Source: Candidatus Acidiferrales bacterium (GTDB lineage: Bacteria > Acidobacteriota > Terriglobia > Acidiferrales > UBA7541). Taken from it: DNA of 37,725 nucleotides. Under the pieces are notes generated by a model. That model was not told where the DNA came from and did no database searches. It saw only the letters and a list, made by a program, of their open reading frames with translations. A program made the position numbers and the translations under genes. Positions 1 to 9,782 of the stretch are shown here, piece after piece. Each line of letters starts with the position of its first letter. Position 1 is the first letter of the stretch. The stretch covers positions 1-37,725 of the forward strand of contig JARLGK010000208.1 of the NCBI GenBank assembly GCA_031296075.1. The letters run 5' to 3'.

Positions 1-3
1 CGA

Positions 4-79
4 TGGAGCCGAGGCCCGGACTTGAACCGGGGACCTGCCGATTACGAATCGGCTGCTCTACCAACTGAGCTACCTCGGC
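4..79 (-). tRNA. tRNA-Thr (anticodon CGT)
   Basis: Reverse complement folds as a full cloverleaf: GCCGAGG acceptor, GCTC-AGTTGGTA-GAGC D arm, GCCGA-TTCGTAA-TCGGC anticodon arm, CCCGG-TTCAAGT-CCGGG T arm, CCTCGGC-T-CCA 3' end. Confidence 0.95.
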
Positions 80-492
80 AGCGTAATCGACTGTAACATT
101 GCGGCGAAAAAACTGTCAAACCGCCAAATCGAGCCCGCGTTCTGAATCCCGGCACTCCGGAAGCGTAATGCCTTCAGCGCCGCAGGCGCCGTCACTTGCC
201 CTTTGAGCCTCTTGTTCCGGGCAGGGCACTCGCGGCGAACGTGCTGCCGGGCGGAGCAAGTTTCGCGCTTGGCCAGCCTTCCCGTTTCAGACCGTCCCCA
301 ATCCGATTCAGGACATTAGAAATCGTTAACCCTGTACGATTCATAAGCCTGCACGCGCGCATTCGGTTTCCAGAAACGCGGTTCGATCTTGACTCCACTC
401 GGGGGTTGGCGTAGCTTGGGCGCGAAGATAAAATTTCAATAAGTGCAAGCTGACGATAGCGGCAGCACTGGAAATTCTGAGGGAGGATTTTC

Positions 493-1026
493 GTGGCGAC
501 TCATTTTACGGTGAACGGCAAGCCCCAGACGGTAAACGTCAATCCCGACATGCCGTTGCTCTGGGTTCTTCGCGACACGCTCAACATGACCGGCACCAAA
601 TTTGGATGCGGCGTGGCGCTTTGCGGCGCCTGTACGGTCCACATCAACGGTGAGGCAACCCGCTCCTGCATCACCCCGATATCCAGCGTCGCCGGGAAGA
701 GCGTCACGACCATCGAAGGACTTTCTCCCAACAGCAGCCATCCCATTCAGCGGGCCTGGGTCGAAATCGACGTTCCACAATGCGGCTATTGCCAATCGGG
801 CCAGATCATGACGGCTTCGGCGCTCCTCGCGAAGAGTCCCAAGCCTACCGACGCCCAAATTGAGGAAGCCATGACCGGCAACATTTGCCGCTGTGGCACC
901 TATCCCAGAATCAAGAAGGCGATTCATCGCGCGGCGGAATTGCACGCTGCCGCGGCCAAGCCGGCCAACGCCAGCGCGGATCCCGTGCCTGGGCCTGATG
1001 CGGTGTTGGCAGGAGGTGCGGAATGA
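493..1026 (+). CDS. (2Fe-2S)-binding small subunit of xanthine dehydrogenase/isoquinoline 1-oxidoreductase family (IorA-like)
   Basis: Two Cys clusters: [15 protein letters not shown] and [10 protein letters not shown]...[12 protein letters not shown]; overlaps the large-subunit ORF. Confidence 0.93.
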   Translation: MATHFTVNGKPQTVNVNPDMPLLWVLRDTLNMTGTKFGCGVALCGACTVHINGEATRSCITPISSVAGKSVTTIEGLSPNSSHPIQRAWVEIDVPQCGYCQSGQIMTASALLAKSPKPTDAQIEEAMTGNICRCGTYPRIKKAIHRAAELHAAAAKPANASADPVPGPDAVLAGGAE

Positions 1027-3167
1027 GCGCCGTCACGAATCCACTGGATCGTCGCAGCTTCCTCAAGACGGGTCTCGCCGGAGCCACCGGGCTGGTCATC
1101 GGCTTCTATCTGCCGGGGCGCCGCGAGGTGCTCGCCGCTTCATCCGCACCCGCTGTTCTCAACGCCTGGATTCAAATCACGCCGGAAGATCAGGTGACCA
1201 TCCTGATCAGCAAGTCGGAGATGGGGCAGGGCGTGGAGACGTCGCTCGCGATGCTCGCAGCCGAAGAGCTCGAATGCGATTGGAAGAGAATTCACACTGA
1301 ATTTGCGCCCGCCGACAAAGTGTATTTTGACCCTGCGTTCGGAATGCAGGGCACCGGCGGCAGCCAGAGCATTCACTCCGGCTGGGAGCCGATGCGTAAA
1401 GCCGGCGCGACTGCCCGCGAGATGCTGATTGGGGCCGCGGCGCAGAAATGGAGCGTGGACGCCTCGGAATGCCACGCGGAGAATGGCGCGGTCTTCCACA
1501 GCGCCACGAAGCGCCGCGCGACTTTTGGCAGCCTTGCGGAGGCCGCTGCGCAGATTCCCCAGCCTAAAGAGGTCAAGCTCAAGGATCCCAGCCAGTTCAA
1601 GATCATCGGCAAGCCAATCAAGCGCGTGGATACGCCGAAGAAGGTGAACGGCACCGCGGTCTTTGGAATTGACGTGCGGCTGAAGGGCATGCTTCATGCT
1701 TCCGTCGAGCACTGCCCGGTTTTCGGCGGCAAAGTCGCCAGTTTCGATGCCACGAAAGCCAAGGCCATTCCCGGCGTGAAGGACGTGATTCAGATCCCCA
1801 CGGGCGTCGCCGTAGTGGCGGACAACACTTGGACGGCTTTTCAGGGCCGCAAAGCTCTCGATATCAAGTGGGACGAGGGTCCCAACGCAGCGGTCTCGAG
1901 CGCCAGCATCAGGAAATCGTTCATGGACGCCGTCGAAAAACCCGGCGTGGTATCGCGCAAGGAAGGCGATGCCGCTGCGGGGCTATCGAGCGCGGCGCAG
2001 AAGGTCGAAGCCGTGTATGAGGCTCCCTACCAGGCCCACGCCACGATGGAGCCGATGAACGGCACGGCGGACGTTCGCGCCGACGGCGTCGATCTCTGGG
2101 TGGCGACGCAGTTCCAGACGCCTTCGCAGGGCACCGCAGCCGGCATTACCGGCCAGAAGCCGGAAAATGTCAAAGTGCACACCACGTACCTTGGCGGCGG
2201 CTTCGGCAGGCGCGGCTGGTCGGATTTTGTCGCGGAATCAACCATCCTCTCGAAAGCCATGGGAGCGCCCGTGCAGGTCACATGGACCCGGGAAGACGAC
2301 ATGCAGCACGACTACTATCGGCCTGCGTCCTACATCAAAATGGCCGCCGGCCTCGACGCAAATGGCAAGCCGACGGCGTTCACGGCTCGCGTAGCCTGCG
2401 ATTCGATCATGAGCTGGTTTTTCCCCGGCTCGATCAAGAACGGTCTCGACGCCAGCAGCGTCGAGGGCGTTTCCGACATCGCTTACGACATACCCAATAT
2501 CCTCGTAGATTATCAGCTGATGGCGGGGCCGATCCCGATGGGCTTCTGGCGGTCGGTCGGAGCCTCGCAGAACGGCTTTTTCAGCGAGAGCTTTGTGGAC
2601 GAGCTGGCGGCCGCGGCCAAGAAGGATCCGTATGAATACCGCCGCGATCTGCTATCCAAAAAGCCGCGTCACCTGGGCGTTCTGAATCTGGCCGCGCAAA
2701 AGGCCGGGTGGGGCACGCCGCTGCCAAAGGGCCGCTTCCGTGGGATCGCCGTCCTGGAGGCGTTTTCAACCTACGCCGCCGAGGTCGTGGAGATTTCGAT
2801 CGACAAGGATGGCACAGTCAATGTCCATCGCGTCGTCGCCGCCGTGGATTGCGGCCGTGTGATCAACCCAGATACGGCGGAGGCGCAGGTTTCGGGCGCC
2901 ATCGTCTACGGGATTACCGCCGCGCTCAAATCGGAAATCACCATCGATCGCGGACGCGTCGTTCAGACCAATTTTGCAGACAACCCGACGCTGCGCATGA
3001 ACGAAACGCCGAAGATTGAAGTCTACTTTATCCCGAGCGAGGAAACTCCCACGGGCTTGGGTGAGCCGGCCGTTCCGCCGGTGGCGCCGGCAATCGCCAA
3101 TGCCATCTTCGCCGGCACTGGCAAGCGCATCCGCCACATGCCAATCAAGCCGGAAGATCTCGCCTAG
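1023..3167 (+). CDS. Molybdopterin-binding large subunit, xanthine dehydrogenase family (IorB-like), Tat-targeted
   Basis: N-terminal RRSFLK twin-arginine signal; [47 protein letters not shown] motifs; 4-nt overlap with upstream gene. Confidence 0.93.
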   Translation: MSAVTNPLDRRSFLKTGLAGATGLVIGFYLPGRREVLAASSAPAVLNAWIQITPEDQVTILISKSEMGQGVETSLAMLAAEELECDWKRIHTEFAPADKVYFDPAFGMQGTGGSQSIHSGWEPMRKAGATAREMLIGAAAQKWSVDASECHAENGAVFHSATKRRATFGSLAEAAAQIPQPKEVKLKDPSQFKIIGKPIKRVDTPKKVNGTAVFGIDVRLKGMLHASVEHCPVFGGKVASFDATKAKAIPGVKDVIQIPTGVAVVADNTWTAFQGRKALDIKWDEGPNAAVSSASIRKSFMDAVEKPGVVSRKEGDAAAGLSSAAQKVEAVYEAPYQAHATMEPMNGTADVRADGVDLWVATQFQTPSQGTAAGITGQKPENVKVHTTYLGGGFGRRGWSDFVAESTILSKAMGAPVQVTWTREDDMQHDYYRPASYIKMAAGLDANGKPTAFTARVACDSIMSWFFPGSIKNGLDASSVEGVSDIAYDIPNILVDYQLMAGPIPMGFWRSVGASQNGFFSESFVDELAAAAKKDPYEYRRDLLSKKPRHLGVLNLAAQKAGWGTPLPKGRFRGIAVLEAFSTYAAEVVEISIDKDGTVNVHRVVAAVDCGRVINPDTAEAQVSGAIVYGITAALKSEITIDRGRVVQTNFADNPTLRMNETPKIEVYFIPSEETPTGLGEPAVPPVAPAIANAIFAGTGKRIRHMPIKPEDLA

Positions 3168-3194
3168 CCGGTAGGTAGACCACCAATCGAAATG

Positions 3195-3228
3195 AAAAGG
3201 GGCGTCCGCCGCGGCGGACGCCCCTTTT
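3195..3228. terminator. Rho-independent-type terminator, 34-bp perfect palindrome
   Basis: aaaaggggcgtccgccg/cggcggacgcccctttt, 17-bp perfect arms flanked by A and T tracts, 28 nt after the 3167 stop. Confidence 0.85.
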
Positions 3229-3235
3229 GTTTTCT

Positions 3236-3284
3236 CGGCCTTTCAGGTGGAAGCGTGGTCCCTCAGGCCCACGAAAAACCGGCA
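3236..3284 (-). repeat. Dispersed intergenic hairpin repeat, copy 1
   Basis: Reverse complement ttcgtgggcctgagggaccacgcttccacc closely matches 25374-25402 (ttcgtgggactgaagccccacgcttccacc). Confidence 0.6.
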
Positions 3285-3394
3285 TTAGAAATTGCGGTTT
3301 TAGCCGTGGTCCCTGGATCTTTTCCGCGAACATCAGTGTTTATCTGTGTTCATCTGTGGCCCATTTAGCTTTATCTCTGTGCCTCCGTGGCAAA

Positions 3395-3586
3395 TCATTT
3401 CGAAAAAGGATACATCAGCCACGCAAGACCGACGCCGATCACCAGAAAAAGGGCCAGCGACAAAAGCGCGTACTTGATTCTCCCCGCCAGCGTCTGGCGA
3501 CCAAGGCACGCGAAAGCCACCGACACGCACAGCGCGAACGTCACCATCGCCGCAAAGTGACTCAAATGGACGCCGGTTCCGAACAT
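3395..3586 (-). CDS. Small (63 aa) putative two-TM membrane protein
   Basis: Two hydrophobic segments; ATG directly abuts the stop codon of the upstream gene (TGAATG). Confidence 0.55.
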   Translation of the reverse strand: MFGTGVHLSHFAAMVTFALCVSVAFACLGRQTLAGRIKYALLSLALFLVIGVGLAWLMYPFSK

Positions 3587-4009
3587 TCAACTTTTCCGTC
3601 CCGAAGCGATTCGGTACGCGTCCAGAACTCCTAGCAAGTTCACCACTCCCGCGGCCGCCAGGAATCGCGTGCCATAATCGCCCACCGCGCGTGAGACATC
3701 CGGGCCTGCGGCCTCAAGCAGCCGCGGCAGAAAATAGAACGCGCCCGAGAGTGCATCCGCCAGAAAACCCAACTCGCCGAATGGATCGGTCGAGCGCGTG
3801 TTGAACACTTCGCCGCGCATCCCATATCCCACCAGAGCCAGGCCGCCCACCGCCAGGAAAAGGAAAGCCGCCCGGCCCCAGCGTCGCAGAAGCAGATGCC
3901 CCAACCCGGGCACGGCCCACGCCGCGATCGCCGCCACGACAGCGATGGCGGCAATGGGGTGCGCGCTTCGTTCGGCCGATTTTTCGGTCAAGGGAGCGTC
4001 GGTCGCCAT
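3587..4009 (-). CDS. Small membrane protein, DUF6677-like
   Basis: Several hydrophobic helices; PGLGHLLLRRWGRAAFLF motif; operonic position. Confidence 0.65.
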   Translation of the reverse strand: MATDAPLTEKSAERSAHPIAAIAVVAAIAAWAVPGLGHLLLRRWGRAAFLFLAVGGLALVGYGMRGEVFNTRSTDPFGELGFLADALSGAFYFLPRLLEAAGPDVSRAVGDYGTRFLAAAGVVNLLGVLDAYRIASGRKS

Positions 4010-4012
4010 GGG

Positions 4013-5191
4013 TTAGCCGAGCACAGGGAGAATTTCTTCCTGGATCGCGCCGGTGACGCGCGCCTCGCGCTCGCCGACGTACACATTGACCTCGCTGCGA
4101 ATGCCGAATTCCGGCAGGTAGATTCCCGGCTCGATCGAGAAGCACGTTCGCGGCACAATTTTCCGGTCATCGCGCGTCTCCAGGCTGTCCATGTTCGCGC
4201 CGTTGCCGTGGACTTCCTGGCCGATGCTGTGTCCGGTCCGGTGCACGAAGTATTTGGCATAGCCGGCCTTGCGAATGATTTCCCGCGCCGCGCGGTCCAC
4301 TTCCCAGCCATGAATCGTTCGTCCGTGCGCCACCGCCTCGCGCACGAATTCAATCGCGCGGTTCCTCGCCTCGCGCACGATGCGAAAGATCTTCGCGTAA
4401 GCCTCCGGGACGCGCTCGCCTAGGTAGCCGACCCATGTGATGTCGTAATAGACGCTGCCCGGGCGGTCGCACTTCGCCCAGATGTCGAGCAGCAACAGGT
4501 CGCCGGCGCGAATCGGTCGCGACGTCCCCGGTTTCGGCTCGTAGTGAGGATTGCCGTTGTTCGGCTGCACGGCCGCGATGGGTGGCTCGGCTGTCGTCAG
4601 CCCGTTTGCGTGGAAGCGTTCGAGGATCCACGCCTGCAATTCGACTTCGGTGATCGGATGGCCTTCGCGCACCAGCGCCGCCGCGCGTTCAAATGCCGCG
4701 CGCGTGATGCGGTCCACGATGGCGCCTGCTTCCAAATGCGATTCGAGTTGCTCGGGAGTCCACGCCGCCTCGAATTTCTGCACCAGATCCGCCGACGTGA
4801 CGACGCTTTTCTTCAGCTTGCGTATCAGCTCGACAGTCCCCGCGTCCACCAGACCGATGTACGGGATGTTATTCTCCGGCGAATACTGCATGGCGATTTT
4901 TCGGCTGCCGGAGAGCAGCTTGTGCAATTGCCCGCGCAGCTCTTCCCATCCCGCGTAGGTCAGCTTGCGCCCTGTGAGCGAGTCCAGAGCCCCCTGCTCG
5001 ATCTTGTGCACCAGTTTCCTCGGCTCGCCTCGCGATGGTATGAAATAAAACCACCGGCGCGTCGCCATGCCGTTGTTTCCCAGGCCGAGAATGTGGCCCG
5101 CGATCGGGTCGCGATGGTGATGGTCGTAGAAAAGCCAGCCGTCAATCTTGCTGGCCCGCAATTCCGCTTGAATGGCTTTGATGTCCGGCAT
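4013..5191 (-). CDS. M24 family metallopeptidase / Xaa-Pro peptidase
   Basis: Creatinase N-terminal-like region plus M24 pita-bread motifs (LLLDIWAKCD, HRTGHSIGQEVHGNGANMD, FSIEPGIYLPEFGIRSEVNVYV). Confidence 0.93.
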   Translation of the reverse strand: MPDIKAIQAELRASKIDGWLFYDHHHRDPIAGHILGLGNNGMATRRWFYFIPSRGEPRKLVHKIEQGALDSLTGRKLTYAGWEELRGQLHKLLSGSRKIAMQYSPENNIPYIGLVDAGTVELIRKLKKSVVTSADLVQKFEAAWTPEQLESHLEAGAIVDRITRAAFERAAALVREGHPITEVELQAWILERFHANGLTTAEPPIAAVQPNNGNPHYEPKPGTSRPIRAGDLLLLDIWAKCDRPGSVYYDITWVGYLGERVPEAYAKIFRIVREARNRAIEFVREAVAHGRTIHGWEVDRAAREIIRKAGYAKYFVHRTGHSIGQEVHGNGANMDSLETRDDRKIVPRTCFSIEPGIYLPEFGIRSEVNVYVGEREARVTGAIQEEILPVLG

Positions 5192-5196
5192 GATGG

Positions 5197-5514
5197 CTAT
5201 GGCGTCGATTCGAAAAGCGCGGCGACCTGCGCGCGTGTCACTCCCGAAATGGACACGCGCTTGGCGCGGCTTTTCTCGCCCGCAACGATTCTAACAGCCG
5301 AAACGGGCACCTTCAAACGCTCGGCCAGCAGCCGGCGCAGCGCCTCGTTCGCGCGGTCATCAAGCGGTGGCGCCGTTAGCCGAACCTTCAACGCGCCGTT
5401 GTATTCGCCCTCGATGGCGTTCCGGCTCGCGCGAGGTGCCACGCGCACCGCAAACACCACCTCGCCCTCTCGCAATTGAATATCCACGATTCGTTCGCCG
5501 CCGCACTCGAACAT
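5197..5514 (-). CDS. DUF167 (YggU-like) family protein
   Basis: VRVAPRASRNAIEGEYNGALKVRLTAPPLDDRANEALRRLLAERLKVPVSAVRIVAGEKSRAKRVSI is a DUF167 signature; internal Met at 5514 chosen as start. Confidence 0.88.
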   Translation of the reverse strand: MFECGGERIVDIQLREGEVVFAVRVAPRASRNAIEGEYNGALKVRLTAPPLDDRANEALRRLLAERLKVPVSAVRIVAGEKSRAKRVSISGVTRAQVAALFESTP

Positions 5515-5614
5515 ATCATTGGCCGGGCTTTTGCCGGGCCGTATTCTCGGCGCGAGTAGTCCTTGCATCGGCCGCGCCCGCTTCGTACAATGCCTCGCCT
5601 TCCAACCCTCTGCC

Positions 5615-6886
5615 ATGTCCTCAGCCATAAAGGTCCCGCTTACCAAGAATCAAGTCCGAGGCTTTTGGGCCTCCTGGGCCGGTTGGGCGCTTGACGGCAT
5701 GGACTCGTTTATCTATGCGCTGGTTCTCGTCCCCGCCATGCGCGAGCTGTTGCCCAAGTCCGGCATTGCGGCGACCCCTGCCAACACCGGGTTCTACGGT
5801 GGGCTGTTGTTCGCCTTGTTTCTTGTGGGCTGGGGATTGGCGCTCGTCTGGGGACCGGTTGCCGACCGCTTTGGCCGCGTACGCACACTCGCGCTGACGA
5901 TCCTGTGCTACTCGCTCTTCACTTTTCTCGCCGCGTTCGGGCAAAACATCTGGGAAGTCGCCATCTGCCGTCTGCTCGCCGGGGTTGGGATCGGCGGCGA
6001 ATGGGCCATGGGCGGCACCTTCGTGGCCGAGGAGTGGCCCGAGGATCGCCGCAAGATGGGCGCGGGCTACATGCACACCGGCTACTATTTCGGATTCTTT
6101 CTCGCGGCGATTGCGAATCATTTCGTCGGCGAATCCCATGGATGGCGGCCCATGTTCATGATCGGAGGCGCGCCGGCGATTTTGATCGGGCTGATTCTTT
6201 ACAGCGTCCGCGAGCCGGAGCGCTGGAAGGCCCGCGCCAAACGCGTCGCGAGCCCCTTCGTCACGATTTTTAAGCCCGAATACCGCCGGCGCACGTTGCT
6301 CAACTCCGCTTACGTCCTAATTTCGATCATCGGCTTGTGGGCCGGAACCGTGTACGTTCCCACCGGCGTCAATGAGATCGCCAGCCGCATGCATTTGGCC
6401 GCCGGCCTGGGACCGCGGCTGGCTACCTACGGCACGATGGTGCTTTCCTTCGGGACGATCCTCGGCTGCCTTCCGCTGCCGTGGATCGCCGAACGACTCG
6501 GCCGCCGCAAGACGCTGGCGATTTATTTCGTCATCATGGCGATCGCGATCAGCGCGAGCTTTGGCTTCGCCTTTTACCTCGCGCAGAACGCGATGACATG
6601 GTTTTTCGTCGGCCTGTTCTTTCTCGGGATCGGCGGCGCGAATTTCGCCATGTACACGCTATGGCTGCCCGAGCAATATCCCACCACCTGCCGCGGCAGC
6701 GCCTTCGCGTTTGCCACGTCCGTGGGCCGGTTTGTGGGCGCGGGCTTTTCGTTTATGGTTGGCGCGGGTGTGGCCCACTTCCATACGGTTGGCATTCCTG
6801 TAGCGCTGACCGCGATCCCGTTCGTCCTGGGCCTGTTCCTCCTGCCGTTCGGTCTGGAAACAACCGGCCAGCGGCTGCCGGACTAA
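5615..6886 (+). CDS. MFS transporter (sugar/organic-acid transporter-like)
   Basis: About 12 hydrophobic segments; DRFGRVRTLALTI and ERLGRRKTLAIYF MFS loop motifs; start chosen at MSSAIKV. Confidence 0.88.
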   Translation: MSSAIKVPLTKNQVRGFWASWAGWALDGMDSFIYALVLVPAMRELLPKSGIAATPANTGFYGGLLFALFLVGWGLALVWGPVADRFGRVRTLALTILCYSLFTFLAAFGQNIWEVAICRLLAGVGIGGEWAMGGTFVAEEWPEDRRKMGAGYMHTGYYFGFFLAAIANHFVGESHGWRPMFMIGGAPAILIGLILYSVREPERWKARAKRVASPFVTIFKPEYRRRTLLNSAYVLISIIGLWAGTVYVPTGVNEIASRMHLAAGLGPRLATYGTMVLSFGTILGCLPLPWIAERLGRRKTLAIYFVIMAIAISASFGFAFYLAQNAMTWFFVGLFFLGIGGANFAMYTLWLPEQYPTTCRGSAFAFATSVGRFVGAGFSFMVGAGVAHFHTVGIPVALTAIPFVLGLFLLPFGLETTGQRLPD

Positions 6887-6966
6887 TATCCGCGTATTGA
6901 CATATTCTCGTTTTTCGCAATTTTGTAGGAACGCGTGAAATAACCTGCTCCTTCTGCGCGTAGTAA

Positions 6967-7905
6967 GTGGACGAGGATGCAGGCTCGATCTCGATCGGAA
7001 GGGAATCCGTGGACGCCATCGCGCTTGAGAACGTCACCAAGTCGTACGAGTCGGTAACCGCGGTCAGCGGAGTCAACTTGCGCGTGCGCCAGGGCGCCGT
7101 TCTCGGCCTGCTCGGTCCCAACGGCGCAGGCAAGACGACCACTATCCGCATGGTGATGAATATTCTCGCGCCCGACGAAGGCTCGATTCATGTCCTCGGC
7201 AAACCCGTAAGCGACGAATCGCGCGACTCGATCGGCTACCTTCCCGAGGAACGCGGCCTATATCCGCGAATGAAAATCCGCAGCCTGATCGTCTTTCTCG
7301 GCGCGCTGCACGGACTTACGGAAGCCGAAGCCGACCGCCGCGCGCGAGAATGGCTCGACCGCTTCGAGCTGGGCGAATGGTCCGAGAAGAAGATGATCGA
7401 CCTCTCGAAAGGCATGCAGCAGAAAGTGCAGTTCATCACTTCGGTTCTGCACAAGCCGCCGATCGTGATTTTGGACGAGCCGTTTTCCGGCCTCGACCCC
7501 GTCAACGCCTCCACGATCAAGGATGTGATGCTCGAAATGCGCGATCAAGGCTCGACGATCATTCTTTCGACGCACCGTATGGAGCAGGTCGAAAAAATGT
7601 GCGATTCGATCTGCCTGATCAACAAAGGCCGCAGCGTTCTCGATGGGGAGCTCCGCGCCATCAAGCAGTCCTACGGAAAAAACACCGTGCACATCGAATT
7701 CACTGGCTCTGACGCCTTCCTGAATCATCCAGCGATTGCCTCGATCAACCGCTTTGGGACCGGAGTGGAAGCAAAATTGAATCCGGGCGCCGATCCTCAG
7801 GATATCTTGAAGGCGGCCGTGCAGTCCGGCGTCCAAATCAACCGGTTCGAGCTGCTCGAGCCTTCGCTCAGCGACATCTTTATCGAGAAGACCGCCCATG
7901 CATAA
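6967..7905 (+). CDS. ABC transporter ATP-binding protein (NatA-like)
   Basis: Walker A GPNGAGKTT, LSKGMQQKVQ, Walker B VILDEPFSGLDP, C-terminal DUF4162-like region; start may instead be GTG 7009. Confidence 0.92.
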   Translation: MDEDAGSISIGRESVDAIALENVTKSYESVTAVSGVNLRVRQGAVLGLLGPNGAGKTTTIRMVMNILAPDEGSIHVLGKPVSDESRDSIGYLPEERGLYPRMKIRSLIVFLGALHGLTEAEADRRAREWLDRFELGEWSEKKMIDLSKGMQQKVQFITSVLHKPPIVILDEPFSGLDPVNASTIKDVMLEMRDQGSTIILSTHRMEQVEKMCDSICLINKGRSVLDGELRAIKQSYGKNTVHIEFTGSDAFLNHPAIASINRFGTGVEAKLNPGADPQDILKAAVQSGVQINRFELLEPSLSDIFIEKTAHA

Positions 7906-9166
7906 GCTCTGGCTGATCATCAAGCGCGAATACGTCACACGGGTTAAGACCAAGGGCTTTGTGATCGGCACGGTAATTGTGCCGCTCATCGGCATTGGCT
8001 TTACTCTCCTGATCGTGTTTCTGGTAAGTCACCAATCAAGGCAGAGTCTACGCCTGGTCATCGTGGACAACGCCGGAGGTCTCGCGCCGTCGGTCGCCGC
8101 CGGCCTGCAAACGAAGATGCCCGACGGAACGGCGCGGTTCAACGTCGTCGACTCAATCAACCGGCCAGCTTCGCTCGCCGCAGCGCAGGACGATTTGCGC
8201 GCCAAGATCAATTCGGGTGCGCTCGACGCATATCTCATGCTTCCCAGCGACCTCAGCCAACCTGTCGAGCTTCACACGAAGAATCCCGGAAATTTTTCGC
8301 TGCTCGGTCAGCTCTCCGCCGCCGTGAATCAAGCGGTGGTCGAGGCGTGGCTGCGCGCCCGCGGCATCCACGTGGACAACGTGCGGGAGCTCGTCCGCAG
8401 CGCCGACTTGCAGGTCATCAAGGTCAGCAAAACGGGCGAGTCGGTTGAAAAAGGCCAGACCATCGGCGTCGCCATCGCTCTTGTGATCCTGCTGTACACC
8501 ACGCTGCTGATGTACGGCATCATCACCATGCGCTCCGTGCTGGAAGAAAAGACCACGCGCACCATGGAGGTCCTGATCTCCGCCGTGACGCCTTCCGAGC
8601 TTCTCGCCGGGAAAATTCTCGGCGTGGCCGGAGTGGCTTTCACGCAATTCCTGATATGGACGGCGTCGCTCGCGTTGCTGGGTTCCTACGGAGCCGCGAT
8701 GGCCGCCATGGGCGGGGGAAGCTCGATCCTGTCGGCGCTACACGTTCCGGCCTCGCTGCTGCTCTGTGCGCTGGTGTATTTCTTCGGCGGATACTTTCTC
8801 TACTCCTCGATGTTTGCGGCCGTGGGCGCCGCCTGCTCGAACGAACAGGACGCCGCTCAGTTGCAATGGATCGCCATGGCGCCGCTGGTCTTCACCATGG
8901 TGATTTACAGCCTGGTTCTGAACGATCCGGCGTCGCGCGTTTCGATCGTTCTTTCGGAGATTCCGTTTTTCGCGCCGGTGCTGATGCCGCTGCGCGTATC
9001 ACTCCAGACTCCGCCGGCCTGGCAGCTTGCGCTTTCGATCACCTTGCTGTTTGTTTCGATCGGCGCGGTGATCTACGGTTCCGCGAAGGTCTACCGTGTC
9101 GGCATCCTGATGTACGGCAAACGCCCCACGCTCCCCGAACTCGTCCGCTGGCTCCGTTATTCCTAG
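7898..9166 (+). CDS. ABC-2 type transporter permease (NatB-like)
   Basis: Overlaps the ATPase ORF by 8 nt; IIKREYVTRVKTKGFVIGTVIVPL N-terminus; EEKTTRTMEVLISAVTPSELLAGKILG motif. Confidence 0.92.
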   Translation: MHKLWLIIKREYVTRVKTKGFVIGTVIVPLIGIGFTLLIVFLVSHQSRQSLRLVIVDNAGGLAPSVAAGLQTKMPDGTARFNVVDSINRPASLAAAQDDLRAKINSGALDAYLMLPSDLSQPVELHTKNPGNFSLLGQLSAAVNQAVVEAWLRARGIHVDNVRELVRSADLQVIKVSKTGESVEKGQTIGVAIALVILLYTTLLMYGIITMRSVLEEKTTRTMEVLISAVTPSELLAGKILGVAGVAFTQFLIWTASLALLGSYGAAMAAMGGGSSILSALHVPASLLLCALVYFFGGYFLYSSMFAAVGAACSNEQDAAQLQWIAMAPLVFTMVIYSLVLNDPASRVSIVLSEIPFFAPVLMPLRVSLQTPPAWQLALSITLLFVSIGAVIYGSAKVYRVGILMYGKRPTLPELVRWLRYS

Positions 9167-9205
9167 GCTGTCAGGCCCCGCTGTGCGAGGGGGGCCGAAC
9201 TGTGT

Positions 9206-9280
9206 CGATTAGAAATGGCCGCTACCCTTTGTTTTCAGTTGGAAACAGGCGTTTCTAATCGCCAATGTGTCGATTAGATT
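9206..9280. repeat. Short inverted/direct repeat cluster (cgattagaaa ... tttctaatcg ... gtgtcgattaga)
   Basis: 10-bp inverted arms at 9206-9215 and 9252-9261, plus a further direct copy at 9271. Confidence 0.5.
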
Positions 9281-9782
9281 TTGCGGCAGCACAGGGTACA
9301 GACGCGGGAAGACAGGCCGCGAGGAACGCCTTCGCCGATCCCGTTGACCTGCCATTCAATTTTCAAAGAGCGTCCAGCCCTCGTCAAGAGAGCGGTAACG
9401 CAGATACGACTTTCAGCGGGGCCAAAAAAGACCCCTACTCGCGCTAATTCACTTGGCGTTCGCTGTCTATTGTGGAAACGACGCAGGGATTCATTCCGCT
9501 TGTCAGGTCAACCCCCGCACCCTTCTAGAAAGACGAAGGACAGCGGCATTCTCAAAATGTCACGCATCGCTCGGATGGATAGTTCATAGGTTCGGTAGGG
9601 TGATGGCGGTCACAACTAACGGTGAGTGCTATCACCGTCGCGAAGTCGCCTTAAGGCGTAAGAACTACTCGAAGGTCGGATTCCATAAGTGTGAGGCAGG
9701 GAAGAGAACAAAGTCCCGGATCAATAGGACCCAATTCAAGCGCGGATAGTTTCATGCTTCGGCCTTCGAGGAGGAAACGGCG

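Noticed and set aside
196-414. 72-aa ORF between tRNA-Thr and the IorA-like gene
   Set aside because: Short, opposite strand also open, no RBS or domain evidence
4544-5479. 311-aa plus-strand ORF antisense to the M24 peptidase and DUF167 genes
   Set aside because: Shadow ORF; both genes on the minus strand have strong family motifs
9265-9749. Small overlapping ORFs in the leader upstream of the sortase cassette
   Set aside because: Mutually overlapping, no homology-like motifs; region looks non-coding
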